64,000 nucleotides of DNA from Paenibacillus sp. OV219 (GCF_900110075.1 NZ_FOCJ01000011.1:1-64000); one strand, 5' to 3'. Positions 53,756 through 62,375 are shown, counted from the stretch's first letter. Notes: generated by a model from the sequence alone, not told the origin. Made by a program: numbers and translations.

Positions 53756-53827
53756 ATGTTGAAGGAAATCTTGCTGAGTTATGTCTTATGCGGAGGTTAC
53801 AAAGGGAAGGGACTGCTGATAGAATAA
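53756..53827 (+). CDS. Possible 23-residue peptide
   Basis: GAGGTGGGAG (53740-53749) precedes ATG 53756, six bases apart; the frame encodes MLKEILLSYVLCGGYKGKG and ends at 53827. A short amphipathic peptide with Cys-Gly-Gly. Real expression is unproven. Confidence 0.25.
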   Translation: MLKEILLSYVLCGGYKGKGLLIE

Positions 53828-53863
53828 TCATCAATCAAGGGGATATTGTCATATAAAGAGGCG

Positions 53864-53919
53864 GGTTCGGGGGCTATGACAGGTTGTGAGCAAGTGACCT
53901 GTTGCGAGGCCCCCGAGCC
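53864..53919. terminator. Long hairpin between sigma-factor locus and ABC-2 operon
   Basis: GGTTCGGGGGC pairs with GCCCCCGAGCC, with an inner ACAGGT / ACCTGT stem. Located between converging units, so it may stop both. Confidence 0.75.
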
Positions 53920-53955
53920 ATTTTGATTATAGGTTCATGTTTGTAGAGAATAGTT

Positions 53956-54723
53956 TCACACCCGATTCTTATAGACTCGCATTGCAAAGAAATAGGCTAC
54001 GATTAGAATCCCGACGCACCAAGCTAGAGCGGTCCAAATATCGTTGCCCACTGGCTGGCCTGACAGCAGCGCACGAATGGCTTCGACGATTGAGGTTACG
54101 GGTTGGTTTTCGGCAAAGGCGCGAACGGCCTTTGGCATCGATTCGGTTGGAACGAACGCGGAGCTGATGAACGGCAGGAAGATAAGCGGATAGGAAAAGG
54201 CGCTTGCGCCATCTACTGATTTGGCGGAAAGTCCGGCAATTGCGGCTACCCAGGTTAATGCGAGTGTAAACAGCGCGAGTATGCCAGCTACTGCAAGCCA
54301 TGGCAGTACGCCTGCCGACGAACGAAAGCCCATTATCAACGCGACAAGAATGATGACGACAACCGAGATGGCATTAGATACTAGCGAGGTTAGCACGTGT
54401 CCCCACAATAAGGTGGAGCGTGATATTGGCATGGAGTGGAACCGTTCGAATATTCCCCGTTGCACATCAGTAAACAAGCGGAAAGCCGTGTAGGAGATGC
54501 CGCTAGCAATCGCAATTAGTAGGATGCCGGGCAGCAGGTAATTCACATAGTTATCCATACCGGATTGAATGGCGCCGCCGAAAACATAGACGAACAGCAG
54601 CATCATCGCAATAGGCATGATGGTGACCGTGACGATGGTGTCCATACTGCGAGAAATATGGCGCATGGAACGTCCGAGCATTACGCTTAGATCGCTGAAG
54701 AAATGTTTCTTTACCGCCTCCAT
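53956..54723 (-). CDS. ABC-2 type transporter permease (DrrB-like)
   Basis: 255 residues with six membrane helices (for example PIAMMLLFVYVFGGAI, YLLPGILLIAIASGISY, WLAVAGILALFTLAL). The ABC-2 signature region is FRLFTDVQRGIFERFHSMPISRSTLLWG and the family motif GLSAKSVDGASAFSYPLIFLPFISSAFVP follows. It pairs with the ATPase encoded directly upstream (stop and start abut at 54723/54724). Drug or lipid efflux is likely; the substrate is unknown. Confidence 0.92.
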   Translation of the reverse strand: MEAVKKHFFSDLSVMLGRSMRHISRSMDTIVTVTIMPIAMMLLFVYVFGGAIQSGMDNYVNYLLPGILLIAIASGISYTAFRLFTDVQRGIFERFHSMPISRSTLLWGHVLTSLVSNAISVVVIILVALIMGFRSSAGVLPWLAVAGILALFTLALTWVAAIAGLSAKSVDGASAFSYPLIFLPFISSAFVPTESMPKAVRAFAENQPVTSIVEAIRALLSGQPVGNDIWTALAWCVGILIVAYFFAMRVYKNRV

Positions 54724-55485
54724 TTACTTCGCCTCCTTCTTACCGATGATTGCGAGGAAGATTTCCTCGAGTGTCGGCTGTTTTTCAACATACTCCACCT
54801 TCGCCGATGGGAACAGCTTCTTCAGATCCGAGAGCGTGCCGCTGGCGATAATCTTGCCCTCATGCAGAATGGCAATTCGGTCGGCAAGCTGCTCAGCTTC
54901 CTCTAAATACTGCGTGGTCAGGAATACCGTTGTGCCGCCGTCCGCGAGCTCTTTTACAATCTTCCAAACCTCGATTCGTGCCTCGGGATCAAGGCCAGTC
55001 GTTGGCTCATCGAGGAAAATAATCTGCGGTTTTCCGACAAGGCTGAGAGCGATGTCGAGCCTGCGGCGCATACCACCCGAATAAGTGGCGACTCTGCGGT
55101 CTGCGGCGTCTGTCAGGCCGAAGCGTCTAAGCATATCGTCCGCGACCTGACGGGGATTGCTCAAGTATCGAAGCTTTGCAATCATGATCAGATTTTCCCG
55201 TCCGGTCAATATTTCGTCCACGGCGGCAAACTGCCCGGTTAAACTGATCGCCTGCCGCACATGGTCGGGTTTGGCTGCAACATCGAATCCGTTTACGATG
55301 GCGGTCCCGCTGTCTTTCTGGAGAAGCGTGGTGAGGATTCTAACAACCGTTGTTTTACCGGCCCCGTTGGAGCCGAGCAGAGCGAATATACTGCCTTTCT
55401 CCACCTCGAAGTCTACGCCCTTCAGCACTTGCAGCTGCTTGTAGGATTTCTGCAGCCCAGTTACTTGAATGGATTTAGCTGACAT
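54724..55485 (-). CDS. ABC transporter ATP-binding protein (DrrA-like)
   Basis: 253 residues. Walker A GSNGAGKTT, signature TYSGGMRRRLD, Walker B IIFLDEPTTGLDPEAR and the H-loop replaced by a glutamine-type TTQYLEEAEQLAD, as in the DrrA/daunorubicin-resistance group. Energises the adjoining permease. It follows the pentapeptide-repeat gene by 12 bases, in one operon with PadR at the head. Confidence 0.93.
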   Translation of the reverse strand: MSAKSIQVTGLQKSYKQLQVLKGVDFEVEKGSIFALLGSNGAGKTTVVRILTTLLQKDSGTAIVNGFDVAAKPDHVRQAISLTGQFAAVDEILTGRENLIMIAKLRYLSNPRQVADDMLRRFGLTDAADRRVATYSGGMRRRLDIALSLVGKPQIIFLDEPTTGLDPEARIEVWKIVKELADGGTTVFLTTQYLEEAEQLADRIAILHEGKIIASGTLSDLKKLFPSAKVEYVEKQPTLEEIFLAIIGKKEAK

Positions 55486-55497
55486 TCTAATCCCTCC

Positions 55498-56364
55498 TTA
55501 TCGAACAGTAACGTTGGACAAATTGGCACCCATACCTTTAAGCGAAGCGTACGTCAGTTTATCCATGACTGCGCCGTCAAAGCAAATGGTTGCGATGGAA
55601 CGGTAATACTTATTGGTCAACGAGAAATACGCTTTGAAAGAAACATTTTTGAGCGTAGCGCCCTTAAACGAAACTTCGTTTACTGCCGATTTGTCAAACT
55701 TCACGCCGATAAAGGTTTGACCTTCAAAATTCTGACCGCTCAGGTCGGAATATTCGAAGACCACGCCGTCAAAGATACAACCTTCAAAGATCGTTTTTCT
55801 AAGGTCGGTCTTGGATATCGTGACATCGGTCAGTCTTGCGCCCTTGAATTTAGTTCCTTCCATCCCCGAAACACTGATGTTGGTGCGTACAAGGATCGAT
55901 TTATTGAAGCTTGCATCCGTAAGCGCTACAGTGCTTAGGCTACAGTCAGTCAAATTGGCACCGTCAAAATTAGCTTCGCTTACGTCGCTTGACTTGAACG
56001 AACTGCCGGTCAAATCTGCGCCTGCGAAGTTGGAACCGCGTAACGCACTAGCATTAAATTGTCCTTTATGTGCAGTAACGCCAGCAAAGTCGCTCAGTGG
56101 CAAGTGGCTCGCGCTAAAGTTCGTCACCACTTGCCGCTCCAACGAACGTGAAAGGTTGGCGACCTCCAGTATCGTTTCTTCGATGTCGCCGATACCCTCA
56201 ATGGTCATATTAAACGCTGTTTCTTCGTCCTTGCCCTCGGCTTTGAGTTCACGGTACTTCTCCTGTAAGTCGGAGAGCAGGTCAGCCTTTAGTTCAGTGA
56301 CGCTCTTTACTCCATCGTACGATGCGAAGACACCATTCAAATAGTTAGTCAATTTCTCACTCAT
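55498..56364 (-). CDS. Pentapeptide-repeat protein with an N-terminal helical domain
   Basis: 288 residues. The first ~70 (TELKADLLSDLQEKYRELKAEGKDEETAF..IEGIGDI) resemble the HAAS-type signalling prefix that partners PadR regulators. From about residue 85 the chain is a right-handed beta helix of A(D/N)LXX-type repeats (LRGSNFAGADLTGSSFKSSD, SEANFDGANLTDCS and so on). Such coils may mimic DNA or act as scaffolds. It lies between padR and the transporter genes, so it may link signal and export. Start ATG 56364. Confidence 0.85.
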   Translation of the reverse strand: MSEKLTNYLNGVFASYDGVKSVTELKADLLSDLQEKYRELKAEGKDEETAFNMTIEGIGDIEETILEVANLSRSLERQVVTNFSASHLPLSDFAGVTAHKGQFNASALRGSNFAGADLTGSSFKSSDVSEANFDGANLTDCSLSTVALTDASFNKSILVRTNISVSGMEGTKFKGARLTDVTISKTDLRKTIFEGCIFDGVVFEYSDLSGQNFEGQTFIGVKFDKSAVNEVSFKGATLKNVSFKAYFSLTNKYYRSIATICFDGAVMDKLTYASLKGMGANLSNVTVR

Positions 56365-56377
56365 AACTCAACACTCC

Positions 56378-56707
56378 TCATAATAAGTTTTCAAGTACTC
56401 GCTTGGAGTACTCCCAATTGCTTTTGTTACGGTCATAAGTTTCTTTGCCCTTTTCGGTAATCCTGAAATACTTACGTCGTCCTCCCTGAGATTCATCGCC
56501 CCAATACCACTCGATATCACCGTCAACCTCAAGCCGCCTTACGCTGGAGTACATCGTAGCTTCCTTTAATTCGTAGTCCCCGTCCGAGCGCTCGGCAATT
56601 AGCTTGACGATTTCGTACCCGTAGCGGTCAGCTTCAGATAAGAGCCGTAATATCATCGTATCGGTATGTCCGCGCAGTAGGTCGGATGTAAGTTTGTTCT
56701 CGCTCAT
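56378..56707 (-). CDS. PadR-family transcriptional regulator
   Basis: 109 residues. A winged helix with the PadR core: LRGHTDTMILRLLSE, RYGYEIVKLI, ATMYSSVRRLEVDGDIEW and RRKYFRITEKGKE. PadR proteins repress transporter operons and release DNA on binding drugs or phenolic acids. ATG 56707 with GGGGTG upstream. It heads the operon with the pentapeptide protein, ATPase and permease. Confidence 0.92.
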   Translation of the reverse strand: MSENKLTSDLLRGHTDTMILRLLSEADRYGYEIVKLIAERSDGDYELKEATMYSSVRRLEVDGDIEWYWGDESQGGRRKYFRITEKGKETYDRNKSNWEYSKRVLENLL

Positions 56708-56726
56708 ATAATCACCCCGCATCTGT

Positions 56727-56755
56727 ATAATACGATATAGTACTATGACAGTAAA
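56727..56755 (-). promoter_or_regulatory. Promoter and likely operator of the padR operon
   Basis: On the minus strand TTTACT (56750-56755), 17-base spacer, TATTAT (56727-56732). The spacer holds ATAGTACTAT (56737-56746), a perfect palindrome of the kind PadR dimers bind, which suggests autoregulation. Confidence 0.65.
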
Positions 56756-56921
56756 GGTAGTATTTTAAATATATTACCTTGTTTGATGAAAATCCGCATG
56801 TGCCCAGTAGCACAATTCAAAAAAGACCTCTCGAAAAGGGGTCTTGGCTCTAAAGCACGAATTTATTAATGCACCAAAAAATGGGCGATTCTGAGGACCG
56901 GGGTAACTTCGGGAGGTAGCT

Positions 56922-57429
56922 ATGATAACTAAAATCATTGATGGTGTTGCATTTGAACTGAAAGAGGAATTTGATTTTGCATTCTTATCGGAGTACGGCA
57001 AAGTCTTCGCTGTATTCGATCAGCAGGACTCTGGCTATTTATGCTTTGGCGTTCAAGCGGATCACAAGAAGCTCTTCCTAAAGATGGCTGGCGCAGCAAC
57101 TGTGAGAAGCAGTGTAAGTACGGGTGCAGCCATTGCGCGGCTTCAATCAACGGTCTCGATCTACGAGGATCTGCGTCATCCGTCCCTCATTCATATCATC
57201 GAAAACAAGGAGATCGACAACGGTTACCTCATACGATAAATTCATCGCCCTGCCGCTTGATAAGAAGCTCAGCATTTTTGGCGAAATCGTATTGTTTCAT
57301 ATCCATACAAACCAATGTGGGTACATTGCGCTGGACTTTACGAAAAAAGAGCATCGCTATCCATCCATAGATGAATTCTTCGAAGCGTGGAACAAAGCTA
57401 AATGCGGAGTGGTATTTACTTCAATGTGA
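56922..57429 (+). pseudogene. Decayed protein-kinase-like gene
   Basis: The first frame (56922-57239) encodes the N-lobe of a small kinase-like protein: DFAFLSEYGKVFAVFDQQDSGYLCFGVQ, LFLKMAGA with the ATP-binding lysine, and the YEDLRHPSLIHIIENKEIDNGYL strand, then stops. The frame two bases off continues KFIALPLDKKLSIFGEIVLFHIHTNQCGYIALDF, then jumps to the C-terminal RYPSIDEFFEAWNKA. The segment between the lobes, the rest of the catalytic loop and most of the activation region are missing. So at least two deletions and a frame change have ruined it. GGGAGG precedes ATG 56922. Confidence 0.7.
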
Positions 57430-57451
57430 TACATTGCAATCCGAATACATG

Positions 57452-57497
57452 TTAAAAAAGCCGTGCCCAACCCCAAAGGTTAGCAGCACGGCTTTTA
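57452..57497. terminator. Bidirectional terminator
   Basis: AAAAGCCGTGC / GCACGGCTTTT between the kinase remnant and udk, with A and T tracts on both sides. Confidence 0.88.
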
Positions 57498-57504
57498 TAG
57501 TTTC

Positions 57505-58137
57505 TTATAACTTTGCTTCGCCTTTAGCGTGCAAATATTTCTCCGTCAAAATCGAGAGCAGACGGATACCGACCTCGTTCTGACCTCCCTCGGGGAGGAT
57601 AACATCGGCGTATTTTTTGGACGGTTCGATGAATGCCTCGTGCATGGGCTTGACGGTTTGCAAATATTGATCGTGGACGGATTGGATCGACCGACCGCGC
57701 TCTTCGATATCCCGCAGCACGCGGCGAAGTATGCGCACGTCGGGATCGGTGTCGACGAACACCTTAATATCGAGCATTGCCCGAAGATTCTCATCAGATA
57801 GCACGTGAAGACCCTCAATAATGACGATGTTGTATGGCATAAGCTTCTCGGTCTTATCTGAGAAGCGGGAATGCGACGTGAAGTCATATATCGGTGCGAA
57901 GACCGTTTCTCCAGCCCGCAACAGCTTTAAGTGTTCGACTAGAAGATCGTTTTCAAACACGAGCGGATGATCGTAGTTCAGCAGCTCACGCTCAGCAAAT
58001 GTGAGATGGGGGTGGTTCTTGTAGTAATTGTCTTGCGATATAAACGTCACTTTGTCAGATCCGTGATGTTCGATGACCGAGCGTGCAACCGTCGTTTTTC
58101 CCGATCCCGTGCCGCCTGCAATTCCGATGATAAGCAT
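57505..58137 (-). CDS. udk: Uridine kinase
   Basis: Phosphorylates uridine and cytidine with GTP or ATP in pyrimidine salvage. 210 residues: P-loop GIAGGTGSGKTTVA, the uridine-binding FISQDNYYK and NYDHPLVFEN, YDFTSHSR, the IIEGLHVL strand and the lid with RRVLRDIEERGR. The length is standard. ATG 58137 with GGAGG a few bases upstream. Confidence 0.96.
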   Translation of the reverse strand: MLIIGIAGGTGSGKTTVARSVIEHHGSDKVTFISQDNYYKNHPHLTFAERELLNYDHPLVFENDLLVEHLKLLRAGETVFAPIYDFTSHSRFSDKTEKLMPYNIVIIEGLHVLSDENLRAMLDIKVFVDTDPDVRILRRVLRDIEERGRSIQSVHDQYLQTVKPMHEAFIEPSKKYADVILPEGGQNEVGIRLLSILTEKYLHAKGEAKL

Positions 58138-58279
58138 GGGTGTAATATGTCCTCCCTGATGTTAAACCTTAATTTCAGTATTGTAGCATAGTGAAAGAAC
58201 AATTCGCCAACCTGGGCAACCCGAAGAGGCATCCGAGGACGAATCCCGAATGCCCCGCGAGGTATGAAATGATTCAAGG

Positions 58280-58879
58280 TTATGGAATGACTGGCGTTGC
58301 TGGAGCCATTTTGGTGACATCCCATGCCGACTTGACCAAGGCGTTAAGCGTGCCGTCTGGTTTCTGCGAAGAATAGCCGATGGAGATAATGCCGTAGGCG
58401 AGCGATATAGATTCGACGGTATCGTCGAAAGAGTAATTGCTGATGAACACATTGCTGAGGTTAATGGTTAGAAACTTGACGGGAGTAGGCGCTTGTTTGA
58501 CAAAAACCAATGTTGCGTTCTTGATAGTCTTTCCTTGCACAGACGTGAGGAAAATAGGCATAGAGGCGGAGTCGAATAACTTCGAGAAGGAGAGTCCGTC
58601 GAATTGGGGCTTGCTGGAACCGGAACCGGAACCGATAGCAGTTAGGGACAGCGGAACTTCTACGCCAAAGTGGACGTCAGATATCGGAATCCACTGCTCA
58701 TAGCCCTTGGCGACGGATTCCCCCGGAATGGCGTCGAGCTTCAGGTATACTTGGAAGTTCCCCGGCGAAGATACTGCATCTGCGGACGAACCACCAAGCG
58801 ATGCGGTCGCTAACAGAACAGCGCAAACAAGCAGAGCGGTTAATACTTTTTTGAACGAAACGGCCAATGATTGTGAAAT
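58280..58879 (-). CDS. Exported Hcp-like protein
   Basis: The mature part matches the Hcp (type VI secretion tube, also 'Hcp family effector') fold: YLKLDAIPGESVAKGYEQWIPISDVHFGVE, PQFDGLSFSKLFDSASMPIF, then a beta region KNATLVFVKQA and IISIGYSSQKPDG near the end. In proteobacteria Hcp is leaderless; here residues ~10-40 form a signal peptide (VLTALLVCAVLLATASLG..SADA). A GGAGGG at 58886-58891 stands seven bases before an ATT codon at 58879, the likely start; a TTG at 58870 or the upstream ATG 58921 are alternatives. No other type VI gene is near. Confidence 0.75.
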   Translation of the reverse strand: MSQSLAVSFKKVLTALLVCAVLLATASLGGSSADAVSSPGNFQVYLKLDAIPGESVAKGYEQWIPISDVHFGVEVPLSLTAIGSGSGSSKPQFDGLSFSKLFDSASMPIFLTSVQGKTIKNATLVFVKQAPTPVKFLTINLSNVFISNYSFDDTVESISLAYGIISIGYSSQKPDGTLNALVKSAWDVTKMAPATPVIP

Positions 58880-59109
58880 AGGAATCCCTCCAAAATAGGT
58901 TTGATTGTTCCCTATGTACATAGCACGATGTCAATACGTATTGTATCATAACACTTGTGTTTAGCGATACGAAATGTACTACGAAATCGGCGATTATGGG
59001 ACCGTCCGGTTGCACGTGCAGCTCATTGAATTATTTCGTTTCAAACAAACAATGGACAAACCGTTGAAGTTTACATCGATTTGGGCGATATTGTCCGTCG
59101 TGCTACAAG

Positions 59110-59364
59110 TCAGCGGGGAGCAAGTACGATGGCTACGCCGTTGTTGATGTGCCGGCATCTACGTGGGCGGTATTCTCGACATTGAATGACGGGAATGGAA
59201 GCGGCACCTACAATTTGTCTGCATTGAAGAACCGGATATTCTCCGAGTGGCTGCAAACGTCCAAGTATCAGATCATTGACGGCGGTAATTTCGAAATGTA
59301 CTGCAGCAATCAAGACGGGTATGAGTATTGTGAGCTGTGGTATCGCATTGAAGAGAAGCAATAA
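59110..59364 (+). pseudogene. Remnant of a GyrI-like effector-binding domain
   Basis: The frame GYAVVDVPASTWAVFSTLND ... LKNRIFSEWLQTSKYQIIDGG ... YEYCELWYRIEEKQ matches the C-terminal half of the GyrI-like small-molecule-binding domain found at the end of AraC- or MerR-type regulators. The N-terminal half and any DNA-binding domain are absent or in other frames. From 58.9 to 59.1 kb no gene is seen. Confidence 0.6.
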
Positions 59365-59481
59365 CCTGGGCAGAGCAGCGGAGCTTTACTACATGGCAAA
59401 TCTGGCTGTACTGCAAGATGTAACGAAAGCATTGCTTCCGCAATAACCTAATAAGCGACATGAATGGACAGAGCGTGGTAT

Positions 59482-60123
59482 TTACACCGCCGCTCTTTTT
59501 TTTCTTTTCGACACTCTGAAGATCACTTCTGGTAAAACGAGAAGCAGCGCGATCGCCCCGTAAAGCCCAATGATATAGCTAGTTACATAGGTGATGCCGA
59601 TCATCTTGTGCAACAAGAAGGTGAACAGATGGATCAGCAGATTCGTAAAGCAGATAGCATAGCTTCGGACCATCCAGCGGCGATGCTGTACGATCCTTTT
59701 CTTCCGAACGTGGACAATCGCGGTCACTGTTATGGCCATCCAGAGCATATTAAGCAGATTGAAGCCCATGCTGCTTATCTTCCCTCCTGTGGCGAAGGGG
59801 GCCATATAGCCAGAGGACAAATCGACCAGAACCACGGATACGACATAAACGTAACCGTTCAGGCGGTGAAACCGGCGGTGCTTCTCACTATTGCGGCTAA
59901 CCAAATTGATCAGACCGGATGCCATTGCAATACAAGCGAAGCCGACATGAATGGACATCACCTTTAACCAGATTCCCGGCTTAACCTCATGCTCTGAACC
60001 AATTTTGTGACTTAGAAAAGCCTCGGCACCAGGATGAACGAAGAGATTAATAACGAGCGCATATAGAATATAGATCACGCACAAGAATGCGAATAGCTTA
60101 TATATCGATTGACGCCAAACCAT
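59482..60123 (-). CDS. DUF2306 family membrane protein
   Basis: 213 residues with six hydrophobic segments. The family hallmark is HRRFHRLNGYVYV..., an N-terminal large loop (KPGIWLKVMSIHVGFACIAM) and QHRRWMVRSYAICFTNLL. The His residues in KHRRFHRL and QHRRWM hint at a cytochrome-like or metal-binding role. Function unknown. A broken paralogue lies at 31.6-32.1 kb. Confidence 0.83.
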   Translation of the reverse strand: MVWRQSIYKLFAFLCVIYILYALVINLFVHPGAEAFLSHKIGSEHEVKPGIWLKVMSIHVGFACIAMASGLINLVSRNSEKHRRFHRLNGYVYVVSVVLVDLSSGYMAPFATGGKISSMGFNLLNMLWMAITVTAIVHVRKKRIVQHRRWMVRSYAICFTNLLIHLFTFLLHKMIGITYVTSYIIGLYGAIALLLVLPEVIFRVSKRKKRAAV

Positions 60124-60333
60124 GACAATAAGTACTCTCCTTTCTCAACAGCCGGACGAGCCAGGCACAAAAATAATACCCCTTCGGATATGGTTTAGTC
60201 TACCGCTGGTGCCCACGGCGCAATTCTATCAGGGCGGATTCCTGCCGAGACGGTTTCGTTGCCGTAACATTGTTAATACTAGACTAGGAGAGCACGTGGT
60301 ATATTATTTGGTAGTAGAAAAGGAGAGATGGAC

Positions 60334-60795
60334 ATGTCCTACATCGTTGATTTCAAAAATGTATCTACCGTTGGCTTAGAGTCTTCGCCTGTCGTTGATG
60401 CGCTTGCTGGTTTGCGTGCGAATGAGGCGCGTTATTTTATGAACAAATACAAGCATGCCTTCACGGTCGTGCCGGCTAGCAATAGCCAGGACACGCTTGA
60501 TTATGTGAACCGAGTTCTGCAAGAGCGTAATATTGAGTTTGCGGCTAAGCCTCTGGAAACGTCGCGTTTTCAAGTGGAAAATATTAAATTTGCGTATGTC
60601 TTCTACGAGGATGGTCTCTCGATTAACGTCATGTACACCGTTGATGATGCGAAGAAGCGGGCCGTTGGCTTCAAGCTTTCGGAGGGGATGGAGATCCCGA
60701 AGGAGCTGGAAACGAAGTTTAAGTTTGCGAGGCAGAAGTCTGCGCTTGCTGGAACGATCCGGGGCTCGTTCTTTGTCGTAAAAGGCGAATATTAA
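60334..60795 (+). CDS. Hypothetical protein, 153 aa
   Basis: I do not recognise the family. The protein is soluble with an alpha/beta pattern: SYIVDFKNVSTVGLES, YKHAFTVVPASNS, NIKFAYVFYEDGLSINVMYTV, and a basic C-terminal region ending GSFFVVKGEY. Start ATG 60334, eight bases after AAAGGAG; ATG 60328 is too close. Own hairpin terminator follows. Confidence 0.6.
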   Translation: MSYIVDFKNVSTVGLESSPVVDALAGLRANEARYFMNKYKHAFTVVPASNSQDTLDYVNRVLQERNIEFAAKPLETSRFQVENIKFAYVFYEDGLSINVMYTVDDAKKRAVGFKLSEGMEIPKELETKFKFARQKSALAGTIRGSFFVVKGEY

Positions 60796-60800
60796 TAAAA

Positions 60801-60850
60801 TGAAGGGCCGGTTTGCCCCGCATTAGCGGTCGCAAGCTCGGCCCTTTGTT
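60801..60850 (+). terminator. Terminator after the 153-aa gene
   Basis: AAGGGCCG pairs with CGGCCCTT across a long loop; the T-run is short. Confidence 0.6.
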
Positions 60851-60867
60851 ATAAGAGGGTGATGGAT

Positions 60868-61849
60868 ATGAAGGCAATTGTTGTCGAGCAGTTTGGTTCA
60901 ACCGACCATATGAAATATGTAGACGTTGAAATCCCTCATACGTTCCAATCAAGTATTAATTCGTGTCGTGACCACCTGTGTAAATTACGCAGATATTAAA
61001 GCGAGATATGGAAATAAAGGACAAGGGAAGCTTCCATTTATTCCGGGGTTAGAGGCAGCGGGCATTATTGAGCAAGTTGGAGATGAAGTAATCTCATTTG
61101 TTGTAGGTGATCGAGTCATGGCGTTTCCTCATCATGGTTCGTATGCAGAGTACATTGTTGCCGATGAGAACTTAACTTTTGCAATCCCGGATTCAATAGG
61201 TTTTGATGTTGCAGGATCATATGGCATTGTCTCCTTCTTGTCTTACAAGCTGCTTACGGACGTAGCTAAACTGCAAGATGGGGATAAGGTGCTCATTCAC
61301 TCTGCCTCTGGAGGAGTAGGAACAACAGCGATTCAAGTTGCAAAGGCATTAGGCGCAGGAACGATTATAGGAACTGTGGGTCATACAACCAAGATTTCTA
61401 CGGCATTAGAAGCCGGAGCGGATCATGTCATATGCTACAACAATGAAGACTTCGCACAGACCGTTAACGAATTAACGGACAGTAAGGGTGTCCCTATTAT
61501 ATTGGATTCCATTGGCGGAGAGATTACGGCGCAAAGTATGAAATGTCTATCCAACTATGGCCGTTTAGTGGTATTCGGAAACTCCAGTGGTGAATATGGA
61601 CAACTTCAAACAGGCGATCTCCATTCAAGCTGTCGTTCTGTGCTCGGGTTTAGTTTGGGAACAACAAGAAAAGAACAGCCAGAAGTGTTAAAAGATATTT
61701 CCACACACGTATTACGTATGTTAGAAAGCGACCAAATACAAATAAAGATCAGTGAGAAGCTGCCTTTGAAAGAGGCTGCGCTCGCCCATCAACGAATAGA
61801 GAGCAGGAATAGCACGGGGAAGATTCTTTTGTATACAGAGTACTCATAA
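60868..61849 (+). pseudogene. Quinone oxidoreductase (zeta-crystallin type), frameshifted near the N-terminus
   Basis: An NADPH-dependent medium-chain dehydrogenase of ~325 residues when repaired. The true start is ATG 60868 (KAIVVEQFGSTDHMKYVDVEIP). Between about 60936 and 60950 the frame moves, since SNQVLIRVVTTCVNYADIKARYG continues in another frame. The rest is intact: LPFIPGLEAAG, the NADPH motif ASGGVGTTAIQVA, VPIILDSIGG and the normal end GKILLYT. A single indel explains it. The downstream part (60926-61849) is an open frame and could not make a complete enzyme without the lost strand. Confidence 0.8.
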
Positions 61850-61940
61850 GGTAACCCGAATTTTCCGATAAAATAGGAGAATGGCACGAATGAAGCGCTC
61901 AGGTACATCGACATCTAAGACTGGAAGGAGAGGTTCATGT

Positions 61941-62243
61941 ATGCACTACCAGTTTTGCCAGCGGGTTACGATTGTGGATATGGATGATGAAATTATTTCA
62001 GAGGTCGTATTCGAGCACGGGGAGTATGAGACGGCCGCCTTGTCAATCGGTTCCTCCGTCCTTACGCATCAATTGGGGTTGAAGGAGTTTGACGTCGTCT
62101 ACGACCGTAGGGAGGGCAAAATCACCCGTTATAAGGTTGCAGATATCGAGATTGATCTGATTACGCAGCCTGTCATCACTAGAGTGTATCTGGAGCCGGC
62201 CAAGCTGATTGTTGGCCAGCATGATATCGGGGAATTTGCCTAA
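61941..62243 (+). CDS. Hypothetical protein, 100 aa
   Basis: I do not recognise the family. 100 residues with many beta strands: YQFCQRVTIVDMDDEIISEVVF, DVVYDRREGKITRYKVADIEIDL. A soluble, acidic protein. Start ATG 61941 behind AAGGAGAGG at 61926-61934; an upstream frame from 61881 lacks a good site. A hairpin follows its stop. Confidence 0.6.
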   Translation: MHYQFCQRVTIVDMDDEIISEVVFEHGEYETAALSIGSSVLTHQLGLKEFDVVYDRREGKITRYKVADIEIDLITQPVITRVYLEPAKLIVGQHDIGEFA

Positions 62244-62254
62244 TTAATTATTTA

Positions 62255-62298
62255 GTACAGAGTGCGGTGAGAAGGATGCCGCTACTCTGTATTTTTTT
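62255..62298 (+). terminator. Terminator, member of the recurrent hairpin family
   Basis: ACAGAGT-CGG pairs with CCG-ACTCTGT, then TTTTTTTT. Close to the hairpins at 42.8 and 47.15 kb in sequence (GGTGAGA..GATGCCG). Confidence 0.85.
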
Positions 62299-62305
62299 TA
62301 TTTTA

Positions 62306-62336
62306 TTGACTCTTCCGCGACGGAAGACATTATACT
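62306..62336 (+). promoter_or_regulatory. MerR-type promoter with 19-base spacer
   Basis: TTGACT (62306-62311) and TATACT (62331-62336) with 19 bases between. The spacer begins with CTTCCG-CGA-CGGAAG (62312-62326), a perfect inverted repeat for a MerR dimer. Confidence 0.8.
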
Positions 62337-62375
62337 GCGGATAGATTGTTACATAAGGAGGAGGAAAGGGAGCGC

